A stretch of 64,000 nt of DNA, from contig OZ037898.1 in NCBI GenBank assembly GCA_964035575.1, forward strand, positions 744,001 through 808,000. Reading direction: 5' to 3'. Source of the DNA: Rhynchopus sp. YZ270_cl-10 (taxonomy: Eukaryota; Euglenozoa; Diplonemea; Diplonemida; Diplonemidae). Below, piece after piece: positions 10,466-19,342 of this stretch. A model generated the notes under the pieces. The model had not been told where the DNA came from. It saw nothing but the letters and a program-made list of their open reading frames with translations, and made no database searches. The translations under genes were made by a program, and so were the position numbers. Position 1 is the stretch's first letter. Each line of letters opens with the position of its first letter.

Positions 10466-11821
10466 ATGCCTGTTGTCCTTCGAGACATAGAGGATGCAGT
10501 AGGAGGAGTGGGCAGGGTGCGTGGTGTGATGGAGGAGGCTGGGGCCTTATTAAGAAGCGTCCAGCAGGAACGCGACCGTGCGGTTCGTGAGGCGGTGAGG
10601 CTGCGCAAGCAGGTGGCCACAGTTGACGCTGAACGCAACCATCTGCAGAAGGAGAACACATCCCTCCGCGCTACCCTCACCTCCACTCGACAGGCCTCTG
10701 ATGCGCAGACCTCTGCCATCGAAGCAGCAGAATCACGCACTGAAGAGCTCCTCGCGCAAAACGCTGCACTACACGACAACGTGCGCACCCAAGGCGAAGC
10801 ACTTCTCCGATGCAAACGGCTACACGATGAGCATGCCACACAAAGAGCGGAATGCAAAGCGCTGACAGAACGGCTAATCGCACAGCAGGACGCCCTACGG
10901 AGGGATCTGAACGAGATTGTTACGCTCAACAAAGGGAAGGAAGACGCCGCTGAGGAGGCACTCCGCTCTGCACAAAACAACCTTGCTGCGGAGGAGAAGG
11001 GGGCACATCGGGTCGTCGAAATGGCAGCAACCATTGACTCACTGAAGTTACAACATGCTGAAATAGTTGCGTCACGCGATGCAACGCTCTCAGAGGTTAC
11101 TACACTAACCGCGCAGAATGAAGGGCTTCATGAGGAGATCACCGCATTGCATGGAAAGCTTGATGAAGCGGAGTTGGCGTTGATCTCTGCGGCTTCTGTT
11201 GCGCAGAACTTTGCACAGAATGTACCAATTCCTGAGTCTGTTCTACCAGAGTGTTGTGACGCATCGTGCTCTGTCGACACATACGCTGCAGCAGAGCTGT
11301 GCGCTGGGGTGAGATTGAGGGAGGCAGAGGAGGGGTTGGTTCGCGCACATTCTGCAATGGGGAAGCTGGCGGGGCAGGTCGCGGGGTTGACTGAAGAATT
11401 AGCAACCGCGGTGGAGGCAGCGAAAGAGGAGGGGGGGCCTTCCTCCGAGGTCAACAACCTGCAGGTTCGGATTGAACGTTGCGAACAGTTCTGCGAGGCG
11501 GCTGCGTTGGCGCACCGTGAGGTGTCAACACGTCTCCAGAAGGAGCAGGATGCACATTCCGCTGTCGATGCGGACCTGACCTCGGAGAAGCTAAAGACGC
11601 ATGACCTAGGGAACCGTATAGCAGAGCTCGAATCCCGCAACCTCGCGCTCTCTACCAGAAGCGCAACCCCGCAGCTGGTACGCCCGCACACCTCAAAGGA
11701 TCTGCCCGCACCCCATCAGCTGCTCTTCTCGACACCGCGCGAAGGGGTTGTTGCACCAAACGTTCCACAAAACAGTCCTGAAACAAAGAGGAGGCGTATT
11801 CAGGGGATTCGTAAAGGATGA
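10466..11821 (+). CDS. Coiled-coil protein
   Basis: 451 residues, start at 10466. Residues 1-400 are almost continuous heptad-like helix rich in Glu, Ala, Arg, Gln and Leu with few Gly or Pro, as in filament, basal-body or golgin-type coiled coils. The family cannot be told from this. A short break near 250-265 contains CCDASCSVD. The C-terminal 50 residues are unstructured and basic, ending ETKRRRIQGIRKG, a possible nuclear-localisation or docking tail. A candidate acceptor CAG sits at 10410-10412. Between it and the start lies TTATCTTATAAACTCC, which resembles the tail of hairpin family A. Hairpin A1 follows 107 nt after the stop. Confidence 0.75.
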   Translation: MPVVLRDIEDAVGGVGRVRGVMEEAGALLRSVQQERDRAVREAVRLRKQVATVDAERNHLQKENTSLRATLTSTRQASDAQTSAIEAAESRTEELLAQNAALHDNVRTQGEALLRCKRLHDEHATQRAECKALTERLIAQQDALRRDLNEIVTLNKGKEDAAEEALRSAQNNLAAEEKGAHRVVEMAATIDSLKLQHAEIVASRDATLSEVTTLTAQNEGLHEEITALHGKLDEAELALISAASVAQNFAQNVPIPESVLPECCDASCSVDTYAAAELCAGVRLREAEEGLVRAHSAMGKLAGQVAGLTEELATAVEAAKEEGGPSSEVNNLQVRIERCEQFCEAAALAHREVSTRLQKEQDAHSAVDADLTSEKLKTHDLGNRIAELESRNLALSTRSATPQLVRPHTSKDLPAPHQLLFSTPREGVVAPNVPQNSPETKRRRIQGIRKG

Positions 11822-12149
11822 AAAAAGAAGGGGGTATTTTGTCTCAAAAAATTCTCCGATTTTGGGGGGTGTCTCAATATTTTTTTTTGATGGATGTGAT
11901 GAGTTCATTTTAAGTTTTCTCTTTGGAGGTGACTAAGCAGAGAGAGAGAGAGAGAGAGAGGGGGCTTAGGATCTGACATAAATTCTCTATTTTTTTCTCG
12001 TCTCGATTCTTTTTTGAAAATTCAAAAAAAAAAAAAAAAACGAATTCAAAAAAAAAAAAAAGGTGTTCCCACTATGTTCACACTTTGCTTCTCAAAAGCA
12101 CCTCCTTGAATAACACCCCCTTAAACCAGAGAGATAAAAGGGGGGTAAA
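11822..12149. other. Short spacer with hairpin A1
   Basis: Contains copy A1, A-rich tracts (12024-12061) and the 5' flank of the monooxygenase gene. No gene seen. Confidence 0.55.
11928..11985 (+). repeat. Dispersed hairpin cassette, family A (copy A1, expanded loop)
   Basis: GGTGA plus CTAAGC, then a GA dinucleotide run in place of the usual 7-nt loop, then GCTTAG and GGATCTGA. The inner stem is intact although the loop has grown to more than 20 nt. Confidence 0.75.
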
Positions 12150-13951
12150 ATGATGCGTATTTTGGACCCGGTGCTGCTGGGGGTGGCGTACCACATGCTG
12201 CAGTCGAACATGACGGAGGATGTTGTGAAGGCCATTGCCTTGGTTGGGGTTGTTGTGCTGGTGAAGGGCATCGTTAAGAAGCTGCAGCAGAAGCGCCTTC
12301 GCAGCCTCGGTGAGAAGAGCAATCTCAATGTGATCATCATTGGGTCGGGCATGAGCGGCATTGCCATGGCATATAAGTGCACGCAGCTGGGCCTCCCGTA
12401 CACCATCCTCGAGAGCCACAAAACCGACATCGGGGGCACCTGGCGTGACAATGTGTACCCCGGGTGCAGCTGTGATGTTGCAACCCCGCTGTACTCCTTC
12501 TCGTTCGAGCCGAACTTCCGTTTCTCAGCCCCGTGGGTGCCGTACACGGAGGTCAAGAAGTACCTTGACTTTGTTGTGGACAAGCATGGCATCAGGAAGA
12601 ACGTCCAGTTTGATTCCTACGTGGAGAAGTCGGTCTGGGATGAGACCACAAAGAAGTGGACGGTGCACTTCAAGAAGGGAGATGGGTCGACAAAGACGCT
12701 TGACGCGAATGTGGTGGTGACCGGGTGCGGGCAGCTGAGGGACCCGCAGAACCCTCCGTTTGACTGCTCGGAGTTTAAGGGCACGGCGATGCACACTGCG
12801 ACGTGGGACAACAGTGTGCCGCTTGAGGGCAAGAGAATCGCGTGCATTGGGACCGGAGCAAGCGCTATCCAGCTTGTCCCCGCTGTGGCAGAAAAGGCGA
12901 AATCGGTGACAGTCTTCCAGCGCTCGCCAGGCCATCTGTACAAGAAGTGGCAGTTCGACACCATCGCCCCTGTCATGGAGCGTGTCTTCTACTACTCCCG
13001 CTTCCTGCAGATCGTGCGCCGCCTCTTTGCCTTCATCTACCATGAGGTGATGTACCACGGCTTCGTTAACCAGTATGGAAAAAAAACCCCCCAGGCCGAA
13101 ACTATTTTCTTTTTACCTTTCTTTCCAGCGTTTTTGGTGACTTCGTGCCTAAAATTCTTGAATTTAATTTCTATTTTATCAAAAGCCCCCCTATTTTCCA
13201 CTCAAATCCTTCCAGGACAAGCCCGCTGCACAAAGTGTTCTGCTGGTACATCCGCTACGACATGAGCAGGCAGTTCTCGAAGAAGAGCATTGCAGAGAAG
13301 ATCACCCCTCCGTTGAGCCACGACGTCGGGTCCAAGCGCATTCTTATTACACGCGATTGGATCAGAACGCTGGAGATGGACAAGGTGGAGACCGTCACCG
13401 ACAACGTTGAGAAGCTTGTCGAGAACGGCGTTCTGCTGACCAACGGGCGGGTCATTGAGGCGGACATCGTTGCATACGCAACAGGGTTTAAGTCGCAGAA
13501 CTTCATTCTCCCGATGGATGTGATTGGACGTGGCGGGAAGTCCCTGAAGGACGCTTGGGAGGTGCACCCTGCTGCGTACCGTGGTATTGCTGTGCCTGAC
13601 TACCCGAACTTCTTCCATCTGTACGGTCCTGGATCGAACCTGGGGCACAGCTCGATCATCTTTATGATTGAGCAGCAGACACACCACATCGGACTTATCC
13701 TTGAGAAGATGATCCTTCGTGCCAACACCAGAGAGCCCATCGCAACCGCCGAGGTCACCGAACCCGCCTTCCGCGCAGAGCAGGAGTACGCCAAGCAGCG
13801 CATGACCGAGACCGTCTGGGGCCGCTCCAGCGTCAAGTCCTGGTACCTCAACAAGGAAGGCTACCCAGTCAACAACTGGTACGGCAGCTGCTACGAATAC
13901 AAGCGTGTCCTCGCAAAGCTCGACAAAAGTGCGTGGACCTTCGCGGCATAA
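12150..13951 (+). CDS. Membrane-anchored Baeyer-Villiger-type flavin monooxygenase
   Basis: Two exons, 12150-13072 and 13216-13951 (intron GTATGG...TCCAG, 143 bp), give 552 residues. A hydrophobic helix (about 24-42) precedes the catalytic part and is likely a membrane anchor. FAD-binding Rossmann motif GSGMSG (65-70), GGTW (95-98) followed by NVYPGCSCD, the Baeyer-Villiger fingerprint F-x-G-x3-H-x3-W-D (209-220, FKGTAMHTATWD), and NADPH Rossmann motif GTGAS (about 233). The ATGF-type motif lies in exon 2 (AYATGFKSQNF). Family knowledge: such enzymes use NADPH and O2 to oxygenate ketones or related substrates; the substrate here is unknown. The splice join restores the conserved frame (FVNQTSPLHKVF). 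Confidence 0.9.
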
Positions 13952-14175
13952 AAAAATAATGTAAGAAACGAGAGAAAGGGGCATTTTTTTGTACAATTTT
14001 TTTTTGTGATTTTTTTTTAAAACTGAGTCGTTCAGATTACCAACTTTCTCTTTGAGAATGGGGGGAGAAAGGTATTCAAGCGTGTGCTTGCGTGTGGTTT
14101 GGGATTAGAAGTTGACGATCACCCCCCATTTCTTTTTTATTTGTGGAAGCGTGCAATGCAGGCCTTTTGCTAACC
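13952..14175. other. Spacer, no gene seen
   Basis: T-rich 3' flank of the monooxygenase with a GGGGGG run near 14060. Nothing else recognised. Confidence 0.4.
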
Positions 14176-14242
14176 ATCATGCCATCATGCCACGTTTTTG
14201 GGCGTTTTTTATTTTTTTTTCCATCATGCCACCATCATGCCA
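14176..14242 (-). repeat. Short inverse-orientation copies of the octamer repeat
   Basis: CATCATGCC units at 14176-14192 and 14221-14242 are the reverse complement of the long array that follows, so they could pair with it. Another copy sits at 14966-14977. Confidence 0.6.
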
Positions 14243-14296
14243 CGGGGGGTGGTGAGGCAGGGCTTTCGCTCTCCATCACCTGGGGATTTCCCCCCA

Positions 14297-14559
14297 GATG
14301 GCATGATGGCATGATGGCATGATGGCATGATGGCATGATGGCATGATGGCATGATGGCATGATGGCATGATGGCATGATGGCATGATGGCATGATGGCAT
14401 GATGGCATGATGGCATGATGGCATGATGGCATGATGGCATGATGGCATGATGGCATGATGGCATGATGGCATGATGGCATGATGGCATGATGGCATGATG
14501 GCATGATGGCATGATGGCATGATGGCATGATGGCATGATGGCATGATGGCATGATGGCA
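14297..14559. repeat. Octamer satellite (GATGGCAT)n, about 33 copies
   Basis: Essentially perfect 8-bp tandem repeat over 263 bp. It produces stop-free frames on the minus strand (Ile-Met-Pro-Ser-Cys-His-His-Ala), which are artefacts of the repeat. Perfect regularity suggests recent expansion. Confidence 0.97.
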
Positions 14560-14639
14560 CCTTAAAATTTTTCTGCTCACTACGCTCGCGGAGGTATACC
14601 TCAAAAAAAAATTCCCGCTCGCTTCGCTCGCGCTGTACG

Positions 14640-14812
14640 CTATTTTCTTCCTGCCTACGGTGCCATTTTACAATGTCAAAGGGGATTCCCTTGCATTTTT
14701 CAGCCAGAAATGAAACTTGACCCAACCGTTGCAACAGCCCCTGCTTCTGGAAGACGTATTGATTTTGTACGGTTAGTGTACGTAAGGCGCAAGACCAAGG
14801 ACCGTTAATAAA
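14640..14812 (-). other. Coding-like fragment of an unidentified element
   Basis: On the minus strand one frame reads as ordinary protein for about 57 residues, including RTLTVQNQYVFQKQ and KCKGIPFDIVKWHRR, unlike the homopolymer-driven frames around it. It has no start of its own and runs into repeat sequence. Probably the tail of a decayed mobile gene; family unknown. Confidence 0.3.
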
Positions 14813-14853
14813 GGATTAGATTCCGTTTTTGTTATCTCGCAAAACTGACCCTT

Positions 14854-14934
14854 CGCCTCTCCACCCTGTGGCTGGCAGGGAGGCGCGCGCGAAGCGCGCG
14901 ACGACCGCTTTTACCAGGTGGGAAAGCTCGGAAT
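14854..14934 (+). repeat. GC-palindromic repeat, copy 1 (inverted relative to 53248-53333)
   Basis: Contains the palindromic core GCGCGCGAAGCGCGC, a CAGGGAGGCG box and ACCGCTTTTACC. Its reverse complement matches 53248-53333 with small gaps. Confidence 0.7.
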
Positions 14935-15173
14935 GTACTTTTTTTCCAGGAAATTATTTTTTTTGACCATCATGCCATTCAGGGGGAAAATCCCAAAGTT
15001 AGCAAAAGGCCTGCGTGCAATGCAACAAACGGTCGAGATCTGATCAAGCGAAACGGATATATTTTTGAGCCAATACAGGGGCTTACAGAGGCATTGGGTT
15101 GTCGTTTAATCCTGGCTTGGTGAAAACCTGGTGAGGCTGACCAGGATTTACCCCCTATATAAACCCCCAACTC
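14935..15173. other. Spacer, no gene seen
   Basis: A/T-rich sequence with one octamer-related unit and a short CCTGG-rich self-complementary stretch near 15110-15145. No coding signal. Confidence 0.4.
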
Positions 15174-15220
15174 AGTGCCTGCGCTCCGCTGATGATACGG
15201 TGAGGCGTTTGCACTTTGGC
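15174..15220 (+). repeat. Dispersed hairpin cassette, family B (copy B3, long loop)
   Basis: AGTGC-CTG-CG and CG-TTT-GCACT arms are kept, but the loop is 20 nt (contains TGATGATACGGTGAGG). It resembles copy B5 at 60426, which also carries GGTGAGG. Confidence 0.7.
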
Positions 15221-15835
15221 GTTTTCCCACGCGCCCTCCACTTTTCGTTGTCGTGGTTTTTCAAAGCATCTGGTGGGCAGTTGTTGAGGGTTTTTGTAAT
15301 GACAAACCTTTTACAACCCCTACGAAGATGCATGAGAAGCGTTGGTTTGTCAGTATTTCTCCTTGATTGAAAGCCTGAAAGAAGGTTGCTGTAAGGCTGA
15401 ACTGCAGGCTTTCAACCCCCCCTGAGCCTTGTTGTGGCTGTTTTGAGGGGGGGGAAACCCCCCCCAAAGTTTCGATTCCTTGAGTAGCTCCTCTTTTTTT
15501 GTGCTCGTCTTTCGCTCCCCTTTCCTTTACCCACGATGTTCTGAAAAGGAACCCCTCCAAAAAGTGTTTTTCTAGATAGTAGACTAAAATAGTCTGTGGT
15601 AAGCTACACATAAACCAAATAATAAAAAAATGATTGAAAACACAGGAGCAATAAAAAGGGGAGGTCTTTTTATTATTTGCTTGGCTCTAGATTTTTTTAA
15701 AAAAAAATCGGTGTAGGTGAAGGTTTTACAGTACGCTTTATAGCATTAACTCTAATTAGTGGAGTCTGGAAACATTAAATAATGGATCCAGGTAATGACT
15801 CAGAAACAGTAAAACGTATATTTAAAAAAAACATA
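15221..15835. other. Spacer, no gene seen
   Basis: Includes C-run/G-run self-complementary sequence near 15413-15470 and an AATAAAAAG...CTTTTTATT hairpin near 15651-15675. No coding signal. Confidence 0.4.
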
Positions 15836-15880
15836 GGTGACTAAGCAACGAGAGGCTTAGGGTCATCTTAAACTTTTCTT
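15836..15880 (+). repeat. Dispersed hairpin cassette, family A (copy A2)
   Basis: Outer arms GGTGA/TCATC, inner arms CTAAGC/GCTTAG, loop AACGAGAG, then TTAAACTTTTC. Near-consensus. Confidence 0.8.
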
Positions 15881-16130
15881 TAAAATTAAACCCCCTCCCC
15901 GTCTCTCTCTAATCCTCCACAAAAAGAGCACAACGCAAAAAAACAAAAAAACAAAAACTTTCATTCAACCCTCCCTCAACTCCTTCCCATATTATATGGG
16001 AGATATTCGTGTGTAAACAAAACCCCTGTGTTTGGTTGCTAAAGCAGGGGAGGCTTAAGTTCACCTTTTGCCAGCTTCTCTCTCTTTCTTTCGTTCTTTG
16101 TTTTTTGTTCAAAGTAACCCCCTTTTTGTA

Positions 16131-16180
16131 GGTGACTATGCACGAGAGGCTTAGGTTCGCCTCACAATTTTTATTTTATT
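16131..16180 (+). repeat. Dispersed hairpin cassette, family A (copy A3, diverged)
   Basis: GGTGACTATGCACGAGAGG then CTTAGGTTCGCCTCAC; the loop is consensus and the outer arm is altered. A still weaker relative, GGGAGGCTTAAGTTCACC, lies at 16046-16063. Confidence 0.6.
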
Positions 16181-16257
16181 TTCCCCTCCCCCACAATTTT
16201 GTTCTGGGAGATAGATGGGGGTGTGAGTATTACCTTGTATCCTGATGCTACTGCTCC

Positions 16258-16427
16258 CTACACGACGTTGAAGTAAATTACTTTACTTGTGGTTTTACAT
16301 GTCATTTTTTTTTACTTGTGTTTAAGCTGTACGCTTACGTTTTTACGTGTGCCACAAGTAAACTATTTTCACAAGTAAAATGACATGTAAAACCACAAGT
16401 AAAGTCATTTACTTCAACGTCGTGTAG
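16258..16427. mobile_element. MITE-like 170-bp inverted-repeat element
   Basis: Terminal inverted repeats of about 50 bp with a single mismatch, starting CTACACGACGTTGAAGTAAA; the centre holds further ACTTGTG/CACAAGT pairs. No coding capacity. No clear target-site duplication seen. A DNA-transposon derivative is the best reading. Confidence 0.85.
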
Positions 16428-16485
16428 CCATGTTTCATGTCCTCCCCCTAACCCAACAAAAACAAAAAATGATAAAAAAAAAAAT

Positions 16486-16540
16486 AGCGGAGTGCATCCC
16501 TCGGGGTGACTACACTAATACAACTAAGTTTTCAAAAAGC
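16486..16540 (+). repeat. Dispersed hairpin cassette, family D (copy D1)
   Basis: Inner arms CATCCC/GGGGTG, then CTACACTAATACAACTAAG and TTTTCAAAA followed by A10. It matches 45118-45176 and 52847-52905. Confidence 0.7.
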
Positions 16541-16741
16541 AAAAAAAAAAGGGGTTTCAGTGTGCCCAATGAAAAGGTGTCTTATGTTTTAAAGAGTAGG
16601 TACAGTTTAGAGTACGGGTGAGTTACGTCACCCCTAAAATAAAGGAGGGAGGAGGAAGGGGGGGGAAAGGGGCTGTAACGGTCACACAGTTGACGTCTTT
16701 CTTTGGGGGAGATTCAGTTGGTGGAGTTTCTCATGGTTTTT
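16541..16741. other. Spacer, no gene seen
   Basis: A-rich then G-rich sequence (GGAGGGAGGAGG near 16645) leading into the satellite array. Confidence 0.4.
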
Positions 16742-18313
16742 TCAACTTACCTTCCTTCACCCCCCTGTAAGGGCAACCGTAGGTGAAGTAAGGTATAGTA
16801 TTGAAATCGATGTGGGGGGGGAGTAAAGGGTCAATTTTACAAAACCAGATTTTGAGGAAAATTTTAGCCGAAAATGGGCCCCACGTATAAGCAACCGGGC
16901 TCATATTTCTCAAAATTTAAGTGGTCAAAAAATTGTCCAATTTTCGAGATTGACCCCACCACTGCACGGGCGGAGCCCAAAAATGCAAATAAGGACCCTT
17001 TTTCAACTTACCTTCCTTCACCCCCCTGTAAGGGCAACCGTAGGTGAAGTAAGGTATAGTATTGAAATCGATGTGGGGGGGGAGTAAAGGGTCAATTTTA
17101 CAAAACCAGATTTTGAGGAAAATTTTAGCCGAAAATGGGCCCCACGTATAAGCAACCGGGCTCATATTTCTCAAAATTTAAGTGGTCAAAAAATTGTCCA
17201 ATTTTCGAGATTGACCCCACCACTGCACGGGCGGAGCCCAAAAATGCAAATAAGGACCCTTTTTATCAACTTACCTTCCTTCACCCCCCTGTAAGGGCAA
17301 CCGTAGGTGAAGTAAGGTATAGTATTGAAATCGATGTGGGGGGGGAGTAAAGGGTCAATTTTACAAAACCAGATTTTGAGGAAAATTTTAGCCGAAAATG
17401 GGCCCCACGTATAAGCAACCGGGCTCATATTTCTCAAAATTTAAGTGGTCAAAAAATTGTCCAATTTTCGAGATTGACCCCACCACTGCACGGGCGGAGC
17501 CCAAAAATGCAAATAAGGACCCTTTTTCAACTTACCTTCCTTCACCCCCCTGTAAGGGCAACCGTAGGTGAAGTAAGGTATAGTATTGAAATCGATGTGG
17601 GGGGGGAGTAAAGGGTCAATTTTACAAAACCAGATTTTGAGGAAAATTTTAGCCGAAAATGGGCCCCACGTATAAGCAACCGGGCTCATATTTCTCAAAA
17701 TTTAAGTGGTCAAAAAATTGTCCAATTTTCGAGATTGACCCCACCACTGCACGGGCGGAGCCCAAAAATGCAAATAAGGACCCTTTTTAATCAACTTACC
17801 TTCCTTCACCCCCCTGTAAGGGCAACCGTAGGTGAAGTAAGGTATAGTATTGAAATCGATGTGGGGGGGGAGTAAAGGGTCAATTTTACAAAACCAGATT
17901 TTGAGGAAAATTTTAGCCGAAAATGGGCCCCACGTATAAGCAACCGGGCTCATATTTCTCAAAATTTAAGTGGTCAAAAAATTGTCCAATTTTCGAGATT
18001 GACCCCACCACTGCACGGGCGGAGCCCAAAAATGCAAATAAGGACCCTTTTTCAACTTACCTTCCTTCACCCCCCTGTAAGGGCAACCGTAGGTGAAGTA
18101 AGGTATAGTATTGAAATCGATGTGGGGGGGGAGTAAAGGGTCAATTTTACAAAACCAGATTTTGAGGAAAATTTTAGCCGAAAATGGGCCCCACGTATAA
18201 GCAACCGGGCTCATATTTCTCAAAATTTAAGTGGTCAAAAAATTGTCCAATTTTCGAGATTGACCCCACCACTGCACGGGCGGAGCCCAAAAATGCAAAT
18301 AAGGACCCTTTTT
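16742..18313. repeat. Satellite array 1: six copies of a 261-264 bp unit
   Basis: Units begin at 16742, 17003, 17266, 17527, 17791 and 18052 and are almost identical. Each starts with a hairpin (ACTTACCTTCCTTCACC against GGTGAAGTAAGG), then a G run, GGGCCCCACGTATAAG, and GCACGGGCGGAGCCC. The minus strand of each unit is open for about 85 codons; uniform copies make that unremarkable. The second half of the unit is shared with the array at 50645. Confidence 0.97.
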
Positions 18314-18417
18314 AATTTGTTCTCTTGAAATGTATAATTTCATGTTTTCGCGAAAAAAATGGCAACTGATCCCTACAAGGGTTGAAGGAAGGTGGTTGAA
18401 AATAACAATAACAACAA
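18314..18417 (+). repeat. Spacer shared with 51772-51873
   Basis: TGTTCTCTTGAAATGT, TTCATGTTTTCGCG and ACAAGGGTTGAAGGAAGGTG occur in the same order in both places, linking satellite array and TIR element into one composite unit. Confidence 0.8.
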
Positions 18418-18564
18418 GAACAACTAATTGCTAAGAAAAAAGCGGGGTGTGCTGTGGAAAGCTCCGCAGTAGAAGAGCAGAATGCTGGGCGTGTTGTAGA
18501 TTATTTCTACAGGATGGAGTTCCACAGCACACCCCGTTTTTTTTCCGATAGCAATTACTTGTTC
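18418..18564. mobile_element. Short TIR element, deletion derivative of 51874-52354
   Basis: Inverted ends GAACAACTAATTGCTA and (reversed) GAACAAGTAATTGCTA continue into GGGGTGTGCTGTGGA on both sides. The interior is about 60 bp and keeps the AGAAGAGCAGAATGCTGG and GTGTTGTAGATTAT boxes of the longer copy, lacking its ORF. Confidence 0.85.
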
Positions 18565-19342
18565 TTTTTTTTTTTCTATTTTTCGTGATAAAAGGTGTGG
18601 GTATTTCTTTGTTATTTCACACCTGTTAATTGCAAAAAAAAATTGCTGCCAAATGCATCTACAAATGTGTTTCTTGTTTGTTTATGGGGCTTAAACCTGG
18701 TGGGGATCATTCCTCGTAGTATATTGATCCCTCGTAAAAGGCTGCTCCCGGAAGAAGGAGATGTACCGAACGGAAGAGGGGATGGTACAAAGTAAAAAAA
18801 ATGCCTTGCAAGCTCCAACAAGGCTGCTTGTACAAAAAAATTGCTACCAAAAATTGTTTTTTTTTCCCTCACCTCCCCATTTGCGCCTTTGCGCCCAACG
18901 ACAAAAAATTGGAGGGATTTTTTTTCTTTTCTCCCGATCACAGCACAGCTGCGAACAATATGCGGGAGGGTTCTCCTCACACATAAAAGAACATCTCCAT
19001 TTTTCTTTTTTCTTTTTTCTTTTTTCTTTTTTAAACCTACCGAGGTAGGCATGACGCTGACTGCACGGTGGCGCCATAAGAAAAAAAAAAACGCAAGAAA
19101 AAAAAAAAAAATGAAATCATGAACACTCTCTCAACCCCACTCTCCCCCAATATTTTTGAACCAACACTACATGATCTTACCACCCAAAATTTGACCAAAA
19201 ATTTTGCGGTTTCATTTTTTGTCATTTTGATATTCGAAAGTTGACTACCAAAAAAAAATCAGAATCTATGATATCTCAACCCACCCTACCCTCCCTTCTC
19301 CTCCTCCCTCTCTACCCCCTCTCTTCAGGAGAAAAATACACG
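18565..19342. other. Spacer before the transporter gene, no gene seen
   Basis: Homopolymer-rich. Two stretches, AAAAAATTGCTGCCAAA (18636) and AAAAAATTGCTACCAAA (18834), form a loose duplicate around 200 bp apart. A CTCTTCAG acceptor-like site ends at 19328, 15 nt before the ATG. Confidence 0.45.

Noticed and set aside
14224-14734. Minus-strand frames of 105-152 codons with Cys-His repeats
   Set aside because: Produced by the octamer satellite; not proteins, despite a zinc-finger look.
16917-18223. Repeated 85-codon minus-strand ORF in satellite 1
   Set aside because: Same frame in near-identical copies; composition and lack of any longer context point to chance openness.
16742-18313. CRISPR array
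   Set aside because: Units are 261-264 bp tandem copies without unique spacers, in a eukaryotic context.
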